Below are positions 52,292-62,218 of a DNA stretch of 64,000 nucleotides, piece after piece (within the stretch, counting starts at the first letter, position 1; each line of letters begins with the position of its first letter). Under the pieces are notes generated by a model. It did not search any database. It had not been told where the DNA came from and was given only the letters and a program-made list of their open reading frames with translations. This DNA is from an uncultured Caulobacter sp. (GTDB lineage: Bacteria; Pseudomonadota; Alphaproteobacteria; Caulobacterales; Caulobacteraceae): NCBI RefSeq assembly GCF_947036865.1, contig NZ_CAMQSF010000001.1, positions 124,001-188,000 of the forward strand. Reading direction: 5' to 3'. Position numbers and translations under genes: made by a program.

Positions 52292-53407
52292 CTAGACCAG
52301 CACCTGGTCGAGCGCGGCGACGACGCGGTCGATGTCGGCCTCGGTCAGGCCGGCGTGGGTGGGCAGGTTCAGGCCGTCCGCGCCGCAGGCCTCGGCCTGG
52401 GTCAGGTCGCCCGTCGCCAGGTGGGCGTAGGGCGGCATCACATGCATCGGGTGGAACACCGGACGGCTCTCGACGCCCAGGGCGTCCAGGGCCTGGATCG
52501 CCGCGTCGCGCGAGATCGAAAGGCCCTCGCCCAGGCGCACGGTGTACATCCAGAACACGTGACGGCCGGTGTCGGCGACATGGGGCTTGATCACCCGGTT
52601 GCCCAGGCGCGCCAGCTTGTCCTCGTACCAGGCCACCACCCGCTCGCGGGCGGCCAGGTGATGCTCGATCCGCTCCAGCTGGGCCAGGCCGATGGCGGCC
52701 TGGATGTTGGTCATGCGGTAGTTGAAGCCGACGACCGGGAACCAGTAGCGGCGGTTCGGGTCCATGCCCTGGCTGCGATAGAGCCGCATGGTCTTGGCCA
52801 GGTCGTCGTCGTTGGTGGTGATCATCCCGCCCTCGCCGGTGGTGATGATCTTGTTGCCAAAGAAGCTGAACGTGGCGCAGTCGCCCAGACTGCCGGACAT
52901 CCGGCCCTTATAGGTCGCGCCCACGGCCTCGGCCGCGTCCTCGATGACCATCAGGCCGTGCTTTTTGGCGATTTCCAGGATCGGATCCATGTCGGCGACC
53001 TGGCCGTACAGGTGGACCGGCATGATCGCCTTGGTGCGCGGCGTGATCTTGGCCTCGATCAGGGCGGGGTCGACATTGAAGGTGCGCGGGTCGTTGTCGA
53101 CGAGCACGACGGTCGCGCCGCAATAGGTCACGGCGTTGCACGAGGCGATATAGGTCAGGCTGGGGACGATCACCTCGTCGCCCGGGCCGACCCCCATGGC
53201 CACCAGGGCCAGGTGCAGCGCCGTCGTGCCGTTGTTGCAGGTGATCGCGTGCTTGACGCCGCAATAGTCGGCGAAGGCCTTCTCGAAGTCGGTGATGAAG
53301 CGGCCGGCCGACGAGATCCACGTCGAGTCCAGGCACTCCAGCACGTAGTCGCGCTCGTTGCCGTCGAGGCTGGGCGCGGCGACGGAAATCCGCTGCGGGC
53401 TGGTCAC
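52292..53407 (-). CDS. per: GDP-perosamine synthase (PLP aminotransferase)
   Basis: A 371-residue DegT/DnrJ/EryC1 aminotransferase that converts GDP-4-keto-6-deoxymannose to GDP-perosamine using PLP and glutamate. The PLP lysine is Lys186 in FFGNKIITTGEGGM, the position known for the C. crescentus enzyme. LAxxGVGPGDEVIVPSLTYI-type residues and the EDAAEAVGATYKG loop (PLP Asp) are present, and the length is identical to the characterised protein. The gene sits between perB (4-nt overlap) and the O-antigen transferases. Confidence 0.94.
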   Translation of the reverse strand: MTSPQRISVAAPSLDGNERDYVLECLDSTWISSAGRFITDFEKAFADYCGVKHAITCNNGTTALHLALVAMGVGPGDEVIVPSLTYIASCNAVTYCGATVVLVDNDPRTFNVDPALIEAKITPRTKAIMPVHLYGQVADMDPILEIAKKHGLMVIEDAAEAVGATYKGRMSGSLGDCATFSFFGNKIITTGEGGMITTNDDDLAKTMRLYRSQGMDPNRRYWFPVVGFNYRMTNIQAAIGLAQLERIEHHLAARERVVAWYEDKLARLGNRVIKPHVADTGRHVFWMYTVRLGEGLSISRDAAIQALDALGVESRPVFHPMHVMPPYAHLATGDLTQAEACGADGLNLPTHAGLTEADIDRVVAALDQVLV

Positions 53408-54047
53408 GAACGCTCTCCTTTGATCTGGCCCTTGATCCGGGCCGGCACGCCGACCGCGAGCACGCCGTCCGGCAGGTCTCGCACCACGACGCCGCCGGCG
53501 CCGACGATCGCATCGGCGCCGATGGCGACGCCCGGAATGGCCCGCGCGCCGACGCCCAGGAAGGCGCGCGCGCCGACGCTTACGCCGCCCGCCAAGGCCG
53601 AGGCGGGTCCCACATGGCAGGCCTCGCCGAGACGGCAGTCATGGTCGACAACCGCCCCGGTATTGATGATGGCCAGGTCCTCGACGCGCGTCTTGGCGTT
53701 GATCGCCACGCCAGCCATCACCGCCACGCCCACGCCCAGCCGCGCGCTCGGCGAAATCACCGCCGAGGGATGCACCGCGTTGACCAGGCTAAAGCCCTGT
53801 TCCCGCGCCTTCCCCGCCAGCTTCTGGCGCAGCCGGTTATCGCCGATCGCCACGAACAGCTTCGAGAGCCCCTGCCCGCGCAGATCGCCCAGGGCCAGGT
53901 CGTCGCCCACCACCGGAACGCCCAGCACCGCGCGCGGGGTGGGATCGGCGTCGACGATCGCCGCGACCGACTCCCCCGTCGCCCGCAGGCTCTCGATGAC
54001 CACCTTGGCGTGGCCGCCGCCGCCGATGATGACGACGCCGGCCGTCA

Positions 54048-54048
<1 letters not shown>
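53404..54048 (-). CDS. perB: GDP-perosamine N-acetyltransferase (PerB)
   Basis: A 214-residue NeuD/PglD-type acyltransferase. The N-terminal Rossmann-like domain MTAGVVIIGGGGHAKVVIES binds the nucleotide sugar. The left-handed beta-helix follows with hexapeptide repeats (ARLGVGVAVMAGVAINAKTR, VGPASALAGGVSVGARAFLG), and the catalytic-base region GAVVDHDCRLGEACHVG places His136. It acetylates the C4 amino group of GDP-perosamine with acetyl-CoA. The ATG overlaps the gmd stop by one base and its stop overlaps the per start by four, so the three enzymes are produced together. Confidence 0.93.
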
Positions 54049-55061
<1,013 letters not shown>

Positions 55062-55163
55062 CTACACTATTGAAGGCGATTGGAAAGCGGCGCCGGCGAC
55101 ATTTCGACCGGCGGCGACCGCTTTCCGAAAAGCGTGGGAAATCAGACTGTTGAATCGCCTCGG

Positions 55164-56474
55164 CTATTCCTCGCGCATGGTCGTGCGCAGCGTGTCGCGC
55201 AGCGGCGAGAACAGGTACTGCAGAACGGTGCGCTCGCCCGTCGGCACGATCACCTGAGCCGGCATGCCGGCGGTGACCTTCGAGCGGAATTCCGGCGGCA
55301 GCTGCTTGAGGTCGACGCGGACGATCCCGAGGAAGTAGACGACCTTGCCCTCCGGATCGCTCAGACGATCGCGCGAGAGCGACTCGATCTTGCCGTTCAG
55401 GATCGGGATGCGGCGCGAATGGAAAGACGGAAGGCGCACCTCGGTGGCCATGCCGGGGCGCACGTTGTCGACGTCGGTCGGCGCGAAGTGCGCCTGGATC
55501 ACGAAGGCCTCGTCGTCGGGCGCGATTTCGACCATCGGTTCGGCCGGGCGAACGACAGCGCCCTCGGTGAAGAAGCGCAGGTTCTGGGCCGTGCCGTTGA
55601 CCGGCGAGACCACATTGATGCGGCGCTGCTGATCCGAGGCCACGACCTCCTTCTCGCTCACCTCGGCGAGCTTCACGCGGGTCTCGGCGATGCTCTGGCT
55701 GACCTCTTGGTAGAACTGCTGCTTGATCTGACGGATCTTCAGCTGGGTTTCGCCGATGCCCTGCACCGCCTTGGCGCGGTCGGCGGTCAGGCGGCCGATC
55801 GAGCCCGACAGCGACGCCTGCTCGCGCTCCAGCGCCAGCAGGCGCGGCCGCGGCACCAGGCCCTTGTCGTAGATCTTGCGAAGATCGTTCAGCTCGTCCT
55901 GGATATAGCCCAGCTGGTCTTTCAGGCCCTGGGTCTGGCGATCGATGCCGTCGATCTCGCTCTGATATTGATCGCGCTGGGCGTTCATCAGGTCCGTCTG
56001 GCCTTGGATGGTCTGACGGCGCTCAATGAACTGGGCCTCTTCGTCGGCGATGGCGCGCGAGACCATGGGGTCGCCCCGCTGCGAGGTCAGCTCGGCCGGG
56101 AAGCTGATCGTCGCGCGCTGGTCGCGCTCGGCCAGAAGCCGCGCTTCCATGGCCTTGAGGGTGACATACTGGCTCTTGGTGATGCCCGCCGCGGCGTTGG
56201 CCTGGGTCGGGTCCAGTTCGAACAGCAGCTGGCCGGCCTTCACCTTCTGGCCTTCGCGCACCAGGATCTTGCGGAGCATGCCGCCTTCCAGGTGCTGGAT
56301 CGTCTTGCGATTGCCCTCGGCCGAGATCACGCCGTTAGCGATCACGGCGCTGTCCAGGGGCGCGAACGCCGCCCAGCCTAACAGGCCCACGAAGGTGAAG
56401 GCGATGACCGCGTAGCCGATGCGGGCCACGCCTTTGAAATTGTCCGTCGGACGCTGGATCTTGGGGGGCTTCAT
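55164..56474 (-). CDS. rsaE: Type I secretion membrane-fusion protein RsaE (HlyD family)
   Basis: A 436-residue adaptor. One N-terminal transmembrane helix (VIAFTFVGLLGWAAFAPLDS) is followed by a lipoyl-like half (EGGMLRKILVREGQKVKAGQ), a long coiled coil (about residues 100-260) and the beta-barrel RINVVSPVNGTAQNLRFFTE with MVEIAPDDEAFVIQ. The HlyD signature lies near the C-terminus. It links the inner-membrane ABC transporter RsaD to the outer-membrane channel RsaF for export of RsaA. It starts 61 bases after rsaD. Confidence 0.94.
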   Translation of the reverse strand: MKPPKIQRPTDNFKGVARIGYAVIAFTFVGLLGWAAFAPLDSAVIANGVISAEGNRKTIQHLEGGMLRKILVREGQKVKAGQLLFELDPTQANAAAGITKSQYVTLKAMEARLLAERDQRATISFPAELTSQRGDPMVSRAIADEEAQFIERRQTIQGQTDLMNAQRDQYQSEIDGIDRQTQGLKDQLGYIQDELNDLRKIYDKGLVPRPRLLALEREQASLSGSIGRLTADRAKAVQGIGETQLKIRQIKQQFYQEVSQSIAETRVKLAEVSEKEVVASDQQRRINVVSPVNGTAQNLRFFTEGAVVRPAEPMVEIAPDDEAFVIQAHFAPTDVDNVRPGMATEVRLPSFHSRRIPILNGKIESLSRDRLSDPEGKVVYFLGIVRVDLKQLPPEFRSKVTAGMPAQVIVPTGERTVLQYLFSPLRDTLRTTMREE

Positions 56475-56535
56475 TTTTCTTCAGCCTGAAGGGCGCGCCC
56501 CAGGGGCGGCCATGACGATGTGTTCGGACGGAGGA

Positions 56536-58263
56536 TTACTGGGCGCGCGCCGGGGCTGGCGCGTTGGGCGGCGGCACCTGCGGCGCGGCGCCCGTCAGCT
56601 TGGCCAGCATGTTGTCGCGATCGCCGAAGTCGGCGATGACGCCCTGGTTGATCACCATGATGTAGTCGGCCTGGACCAGCAGATTGACCTTGTGGGTCGC
56701 GAAGATCACGGTCCGCTTGGCCGCCTTCAGGCGGTTCATCGCTTCCATCAGGGCGACTTCGCCGACCTGGTCGAGGCTGGCGTTGGGCTCGTCCAGCACC
56801 AGCAGCGCCGGCATGCGGAACACCGCGCGCGCGAGGCCCAGGCGCTGGCGCTGGCCGCCGGACAGCGACGCCCCGCCATCGCCGATCGGCGTGTCATAGC
56901 CGAGCGGCAGGCCCTGGATCATCTCGTGGACGCCGGCCAAGGTGGCGGCTTCGATCACCTCTTGCGACTCGAACTCGGTGAAGCGGGCGATGTTCTGGGC
57001 CACCGTGCCCTGGAAGAGCTCGATATCCTGGGGCAGATAGCCGATGTGGCGTCCCAGTTTCTCGGGGTCCCATTGCTTGATGTCGTAGCCGTCCAGCCGG
57101 ATCACGCCGGCGGCGCAGGGCCAGACGCCCACGATCCCGCGCAACAGCGACGACTTGCCCGCGGCGCTGGGCCCCACGATGCCCACCGAGGTGCCGGCGT
57201 CGATCCGGAAGCTGGCCTGGCGGACGGTCGGGACCTGCCCGCCCGGGGGGAGGATCGAGGCGGCCTCGGCCGAAAGCACGCCGCGCGGTTCGGGCAGCGG
57301 CATGTGGTCGTCGGCGTTCGTTTCCTGGCGCAGCATGGCTTGGAGCCGATCCCAGGCGCCGCGGGCGCCGATCAGGCCCTTCCATTGACCCACGGCGCCC
57401 TCGATCGGCGCCAGCGCGCGGCCGACCAGGATGGAGCCGGCGATCATCGAGCCGGCGGAAATCTTTCCGTGAATGGCCAGATAGGCGCCGCCGCCCAGGA
57501 TCAAGGTCTGAACGACCTGGCGGAAGACCTTGATGCCGGACATCACCGCGCCGCCGGCGTCGCTGGCGGCGGCCTGCCAGGCCACCTGCTCGTCGCGACG
57601 CACGCGCCAGCGCGCCTGAAGCCCGCCCCACATGCCCATGGCCTTCATGACCTCGGCGTTGCGCAGGGTCGAGCTCGCGTCATTCTGAGCCGCGATCGAA
57701 GCCATGGTGGCCATCTGGATGGGGTTCTTGGTGGCGTTGTCGTTCATCACCGCGAGGCCAAAGATGATGAGGCAACTGATGATCGCCAGCACACCGAAGA
57801 AGGGGTGCAGGATCCACGACACGATGATGAACACCGGCGTCCAGGGGGCGTCGCAGAACGCGATCAGGCCCCCGGTCATGAACTCGCGCACCTGGTCCAT
57901 GTCGCGGAAGGCCTGGCCGCCGGCGCCGCGGCGGTTCAGGGTCGAGTCCAGGACGGTCTTGAAGATCGGATCGCGCGCGACGCCGTCGAACTTCAGCCCG
58001 CCCCGCACCAGAACCTGGGTCCGCAGCGCCTCCAGCAAGCCGTAGACGACGAACAGAAAGACGCAGATCAGCGTCAGCACCACCAGCGTCGCGACATTGC
58101 GGCTGGACAGCACGCGGTCATAGACCTGCAGCATATACAGCGGGCTGACCAGCGCCAGGATGTTGATGAAGAAGCTGAAGACCATGGCGGTGATCACCGC
58201 CGGACGGGCGACCAGCACGGCCTGATTGAGGATGGTCGGCTTCGCGCCAGTACGGGTGGACAT
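56536..58263 (-). CDS. rsaD: Type I secretion ABC transporter RsaD
   Basis: A 575-residue fused permease-ATPase. The transmembrane domain (AVITAMVFSFFINILALVSP onward, about residues 15-300) is followed by the ATPase with Walker A GPSAAGKSS (about 361-368), the ABC signature LSGGQRQRLGLARA (about 463), Walker B LLVLDEPNASLD (about 485) and a switch His in FATHKVN. It belongs to the PrtD/HlyB class without an N-terminal peptidase, and it recognises the uncleaved C-terminal signal of RsaA. The gene follows the rsaA terminator by about 170 bases, so expression may come partly from read-through. Confidence 0.95.
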   Translation of the reverse strand: MSTRTGAKPTILNQAVLVARPAVITAMVFSFFINILALVSPLYMLQVYDRVLSSRNVATLVVLTLICVFLFVVYGLLEALRTQVLVRGGLKFDGVARDPIFKTVLDSTLNRRGAGGQAFRDMDQVREFMTGGLIAFCDAPWTPVFIIVSWILHPFFGVLAIISCLIIFGLAVMNDNATKNPIQMATMASIAAQNDASSTLRNAEVMKAMGMWGGLQARWRVRRDEQVAWQAAASDAGGAVMSGIKVFRQVVQTLILGGGAYLAIHGKISAGSMIAGSILVGRALAPIEGAVGQWKGLIGARGAWDRLQAMLRQETNADDHMPLPEPRGVLSAEAASILPPGGQVPTVRQASFRIDAGTSVGIVGPSAAGKSSLLRGIVGVWPCAAGVIRLDGYDIKQWDPEKLGRHIGYLPQDIELFQGTVAQNIARFTEFESQEVIEAATLAGVHEMIQGLPLGYDTPIGDGGASLSGGQRQRLGLARAVFRMPALLVLDEPNASLDQVGEVALMEAMNRLKAAKRTVIFATHKVNLLVQADYIMVINQGVIADFGDRDNMLAKLTGAAPQVPPPNAPAPARAQ

Positions 58264-58433
58264 GTCTAGCCTTCAGAACCCCGCGGCTGGCGCGGTCGTA
58301 TACAGTAACAACTTAGGTCGCGTCTCGACCACGAAATTGTGGCGGAAAATGAGCATTGCGCCGCTAGAGCACGTCGTCGTCGCGCGCGCAAGCCAAGCCG
58401 CGGAACGGCGCCCGCTTTGGATGTCATTCCCCT

Positions 58434-58468
58434 CAAAACAAAACCCCCATCACCAGAGGTGATGGGGG
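58434..58468 (-). terminator. Intrinsic terminator after rsaA
   Basis: On the minus strand CCCCCATCACC (11 bp) pairs with GGTGATGGGGG around TCT and runs into TTTTGTTTTG. It is a strong terminator 60 bases after the rsaA stop and should limit read-through into rsaD, fitting the very different amounts of S-layer protein and exporter. Confidence 0.92.
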
Positions 58469-58526
58469 TCAGTATTCTAGGGTTTCGTTGGAAGCCGGCT
58501 CAAGAACCGGCTTCCTCCGAAGCGCC

Positions 58527-61500
58527 TTAGCCCAGCGTCAGCGTGTGAGCGCCGGCCGAGAAGGTGGCCTTGCTGAGGTCGACCAGACCGGTCAGCTTCA
58601 CGACGATGTCGCTGCCGTTCTGGAAGGTCGCGCCGGCGGCGACGTCTTGCACGATGTAGGTGTCACCACCGTACTGGAACCACGAGACCTTGTTGGTCGC
58701 GTTGCCCGCGGCGGCGTTGTCCAGGAAGTCCTGGAACACAGCCGTGCCGGCCAGGGTGATCGCCGTCGCGCCGAAGCTGGCGGCGTTGGCGTTCGTGATG
58801 ATGTCACCCTTGTTGGCGTCGACGATGGTGCTGTAGCTGTTGCCGCTGGACGGGGCCGCCAGCACGAACGTGTCGTTGCCGCCGTTACCGGCCACAACCG
58901 CCTTGTTCCCGATGGTGATCGTATCGTTCGCGGCCGAGCCCGTGACGACGATCGCCGGCGAGGTCGAAGTCGCGGCCGAAACGTCGATCGACACGCCCGC
59001 GGTGTTGCCCGAACCGTTGACCGAGGTCAGGGCGGTGAAGGCGGCGTTCGAGGTGAACGAAGCCGCTTGATCGCCCGTGATCGCGACGGTCTTCAGCGCC
59101 GTGTCGGTGGCGGCGATCGACAGCGTGTTCAAGGCGACGTCGGTCTTGTTGCCCGTCGTCACGGCCGTCGAGAGCTTACCGGTGCTCTTGAAGGTCACGT
59201 TTTCGACGTTGTCGACCGTCACGGCCACGGTGGCGGCGGTGGTATCGACAGTGGCGTCGTTGTTCTGCGTGATCGTCGTGTTGGCGACCACGTTGACCGT
59301 GTCGTTGGTGCCAGCGGCCGCGCCGGTGACGTTGACCACGACGCCGCCGTTGTTGGTGGCCAGGTTGCCAGCCAGCGTGAGGGTCGAACCGCTGACGAAG
59401 TTGGTGACCGTGTCGTTGCCGCCGGTGGCGACGCCGGTTTCCAGGGTCAGACCGGTCAGGCTCGGCAGAACGCCGAGGTTGTAGGTCTTGCCGTTGAACG
59501 AACCCGAGTCGCTGATCGACAGGATCTCGAAGCCGGTGATCTTGGCGATGTCCGCGGCCACGAAGGTCGAGGCCAGGGTCGCCCAGTTGGCGTCGGAGAT
59601 GCTCAGAGCGTCGTTGACGCCCGAACCGGCCTTCAGCGTGACGCCGGCGGTCGGAGCGGCCGCCAGGATCAGCTTGTTGTCGCCGTTGCCCAGATCAACC
59701 GTCGTGGACGGACCGGCCGCCGTCGAAAGGGTGACGACGTCGTTGCCGGCGCCGAACGTCGCGCTGGTCAGAGCGGTCGTGTTCAGCGTGACCGTGTCGC
59801 CGCCCGTCGCGGTCGAGGTGTAGGTCTTCAGGGTGTTGCCGAAGGTAGCGACGACAGAACCCGTGCCCGATTCCGAGAACGTGGCGATCGGGCTCGCCGG
59901 GAACAGGGACAGAACCTGGTCGCCAGCGACGCTCAAGGTCTTGATGTTCGAGCCGCTGAGGCCCAGGGTCGAGGCCTTACCCGACGTCGTGACGTTGACG
60001 GTCGAATAGGCGTTGTTCGTGTCGATGAGGCCGGTCGAGACGTTGTTGACCGCCAGGGCCAGCGTCGTCGTGGCGTTGCCGCTGCCGAAGTTGTTGGTCA
60101 CGGCCACGTTGGCGTTGCCGTTGGCCAGCGTCAGGCTGGTCAGGGCGTTCGACGTCACGGTCGAGCCCAAGCCGTAGCCGCTCAGGATGACCGTCGACAG
60201 CGTGCCGAGCTTACCAGCGGCGGCGGCGCCGTCCGTGGCGTTCAGCGCACCGCCCGCGGAGCCCGTGCCCAGGGTTTCGGTCAGCGAGATGCTGGCGCCG
60301 CCCTTGGTGGTCGCGGCGACCGTACCCGCGTTCTTGTTCGCGGCGACGGCGGCGGTGACCGTGATGTTGCCGGCGACAGCGGTGCCGCCACCAACGTTGA
60401 CCGAACCCGACGAACCACCGCCGGCGTTATCCAGGCCCGACGCGGTCACGGTGGCCGACGAACCGCCGTTCACCACCACGGCGCCCGTGGTTTGAGCAGT
60501 GACCACCGACACGGCCGTGCTGGAGGCGGCGGTAGCGGAGGCAGCGCCAACGGCGCCGTTCACGTTCAGCGCGGTCGTGCCGGCCCAGCTGCTGCTGTCG
60601 GCCGTGACCGTGCCCGTGGCCAGGATGTTGACCGTCTCGACGTTCTTCACGGTCGTGCTGGCCGCGGTGGTCGTGTCGAGGTTGCCGACGATCGCGAAGG
60701 TCAGGGTGTCGTTGCCCGCGCCGCCGTCGATCGAGTCGAGAGTGGACAGCAGCGAAGCGCCCGCGCTCGAGCTGCCGACGAAGGTGTCGTTGCCGGCGGT
60801 GCCGACCAGGGTGTCGATGCCAGCCGTCAGCGCGAAGCTTTGGCCGACAGCGCCCGCGCCCGGATAGGCCGTCAGGATGTTGACGCCGGCCGCGTTGTCG
60901 GTCGACAGGACGCCGTCCGAGAGGTCGTTGATCAGAGCGGCGGTGGCCTTGGCGTAGCCGCCGATGCCCGACACCGTCGCGGCGTTCAGGATTTGACCGA
61001 TCAGCGCGGCCTTGACGGCCAGATCGATGTCGGCGGCGGCGGTCAGGCCCGTGTTCGCCTTCACGAAGGCGTTCAGGTAATTGACGTTGTCGGCGCGCGT
61101 CAGATAGGCGACGGCGGCGGCCGGATCGACGCCAGCGGCTTGGGCCGCGGCGTTGCCGATGATCTTGTCGTAAGCCGAAGCGACGGCTTGCTGGACCGTA
61201 ACCGAGCCGTAGTTGCTGGCGAAGGCGGTCGCGCCGGCGCCGCTACCCGTGGCGAGGTTGATCGAGAAGTTGATGAAGCGATTTTCTTGAGCGAACTTCG
61301 AGTAGTACGCGTCGTTCAGGTCGGTGGCGTTGGTGGTCGAGTTGACCAGGTAGGCCAGACCAGCGGCCGACGGAGCGGCGTTCGTGAAGAACTGGTAGGT
61401 CTCGACGGCGACGGCCGTCGTGCTGTTGACCAGCTTCAGGGTGTTGGTCAGGGCGGTGGCGTCGGTGATGCCGCCGGTTTGCGACTGGGTCGCGTACGCG

Positions 61501-61589
61501 TCGAGCGTCAGGGTGGTGGCGGCGTCGGGCGCCTTACCGAGGTTGGCGTTGGTGTACGCAGTCACCAACTGGGCCGTCGTATAGGCCAT
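58527..61589 (-). CDS. rsaA: S-layer protein RsaA
   Basis: A 1020-residue RTX-type S-layer protein (C. crescentus RsaA is 1026). It starts [20 protein letters not shown] at 61589 with no signal peptide. The first ~240 residues ([40 protein letters not shown]) form the LPS-binding domain. The rest is Ala/Thr/Val/Asn/Gly-rich beta-helix-like sequence with RTX nonapeptides near residues 262-270 (GTAGNDTFV), 288-295 (GGAGNDTL), 613 (GAGNDVVTL) and 900 (GNGGNDTFV). The C-terminus [20 protein letters not shown] is the secretion signal. Codon use is strongly biased, fitting very high expression. The central and C-terminal parts look clearly diverged from C. crescentus. Confidence 0.97.
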   Translation of the reverse strand: MAYTTAQLVTAYTNANLGKAPDAATTLTLDAYATQSQTGGITDATALTNTLKLVNSTTAVAVETYQFFTNAAPSAAGLAYLVNSTTNATDLNDAYYSKFAQENRFINFSINLATGSGAGATAFASNYGSVTVQQAVASAYDKIIGNAAAQAAGVDPAAAVAYLTRADNVNYLNAFVKANTGLTAAADIDLAVKAALIGQILNAATVSGIGGYAKATAALINDLSDGVLSTDNAAGVNILTAYPGAGAVGQSFALTAGIDTLVGTAGNDTFVGSSSAGASLLSTLDSIDGGAGNDTLTFAIVGNLDTTTAASTTVKNVETVNILATGTVTADSSSWAGTTALNVNGAVGAASATAASSTAVSVVTAQTTGAVVVNGGSSATVTASGLDNAGGGSSGSVNVGGGTAVAGNITVTAAVAANKNAGTVAATTKGGASISLTETLGTGSAGGALNATDGAAAAGKLGTLSTVILSGYGLGSTVTSNALTSLTLANGNANVAVTNNFGSGNATTTLALAVNNVSTGLIDTNNAYSTVNVTTSGKASTLGLSGSNIKTLSVAGDQVLSLFPASPIATFSESGTGSVVATFGNTLKTYTSTATGGDTVTLNTTALTSATFGAGNDVVTLSTAAGPSTTVDLGNGDNKLILAAAPTAGVTLKAGSGVNDALSISDANWATLASTFVAADIAKITGFEILSISDSGSFNGKTYNLGVLPSLTGLTLETGVATGGNDTVTNFVSGSTLTLAGNLATNNGGVVVNVTGAAAGTNDTVNVVANTTITQNNDATVDTTAATVAVTVDNVENVTFKSTGKLSTAVTTGNKTDVALNTLSIAATDTALKTVAITGDQAASFTSNAAFTALTSVNGSGNTAGVSIDVSAATSTSPAIVVTGSAANDTITIGNKAVVAGNGGNDTFVLAAPSSGNSYSTIVDANKGDIITNANAASFGATAITLAGTAVFQDFLDNAAAGNATNKVSWFQYGGDTYIVQDVAAGATFQNGSDIVVKLTGLVDLSKATFSAGAHTLTLG

Positions 61590-61656
61590 GAGGATTGTCT
61601 CCCAAAAAAAATCCCACACCCCCTGCGACCGAATGGCGCGCATGGGAGCAGCGATG

Positions 61657-61685
61657 GCTATAGAGCAAACGTCATACGTCGACAA
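61657..61685 (-). promoter_or_regulatory. rsaA promoter
   Basis: On the minus strand TTGTCG (61685-61680), a 17-base spacer and TATAGC (61662-61657) form a sigma-70/73-type promoter about 70 bases before the rsaA start. It matches the promoter arrangement I recall for C. crescentus rsaA. The 5' leader then carries a T8 tract followed by GGGAGA as ribosome site. Confidence 0.75.
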
Positions 61686-61699
61686 TAGCCGAAATCGAG

Positions 61700-61728
61700 C
61701 CGTACAGCATTTTTCTAACCGTACAGCA
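61700..61728. promoter_or_regulatory. Direct repeat CCGTACAGCA x2 upstream of the rsaA promoter
   Basis: Two exact 10-bp copies (61700-61709 and 61719-61728) start 19 bases apart, roughly two helical turns, just upstream of the rsaA -35. On the minus strand they read TGCTGTACGG. They could bind an activator or repressor acting on rsaA or on the divergent XRE gene. Confidence 0.45.
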
Positions 61729-61850
61729 AATTCCTATATAGCGTTTCTTGAACCCCCGCCCCGAAAGCGCTATATCGGTTGGGATTTCGCCCGTCGGATG
61801 AGTGAGCGCGCGCCCGCGCCCCTCGCGGCAGGCGACCGCGAGGCATTATA

Positions 61851-62150
61851 ATGTATGGCAACCCACAACGCCGCAGCGCCTCGGAGGTTCAAGACCTCCG
61901 CCGCGAAGGCGGTCGCTGGCTGAAGGAGATGCGCGAGGCCGTCGGCCTGTCGCAGCGTCAGCTGGCGGCCAAGGTCGGCGCCGACTACTACACCTTCATC
62001 TCCCAGCTGGAGACCGGCCGCGGACGCATTCCGCCGGATCGTTACCGCGACTGGGCGCAGGCCCTTGAGGTCTCCGAAAAGACCTTCGTGCGTGAACTGC
62101 TCCGCTTCTACGATCCGATCACCTACGAAATCCTGTTCAGCGAAGACTAG
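61851..62150 (+). CDS. XRE-family helix-turn-helix regulator
   Basis: A 99-residue protein with one HTH_3 domain: RWLKEMREAVGLSQRQLAAK, VGADYYTFISQLETGRGRIP and a short C-terminal helix EKTFVRELLRFYDPITY. The SQRQLAAKVGADYYTFISQLE core is a canonical Cro/CI helix-turn-helix. There is no ligand domain. It is transcribed away from rsaA across a 261-bp gap that holds the rsaA promoter and a pair of direct repeats, so control of rsaA is possible, though this is an inference. GAGG lies 7 bases before the ATG. Confidence 0.85.
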   Translation: MYGNPQRRSASEVQDLRREGGRWLKEMREAVGLSQRQLAAKVGADYYTFISQLETGRGRIPPDRYRDWAQALEVSEKTFVRELLRFYDPITYEILFSED

Positions 62151-62218
62151 TTCGGTTAGTGTCCCGTCGTCGGCGGGGGAGCCGGCGCTCGTTTTAGGCG
62201 TGGGGAAGCTTCCACCGC

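Noticed and set aside
58488..61688. A 1066-codon open frame antisense to rsaA
   Set aside because: Its translation is an Arg/Gly/Val repetitive shadow of the biased rsaA codons. rsaA itself is certain.
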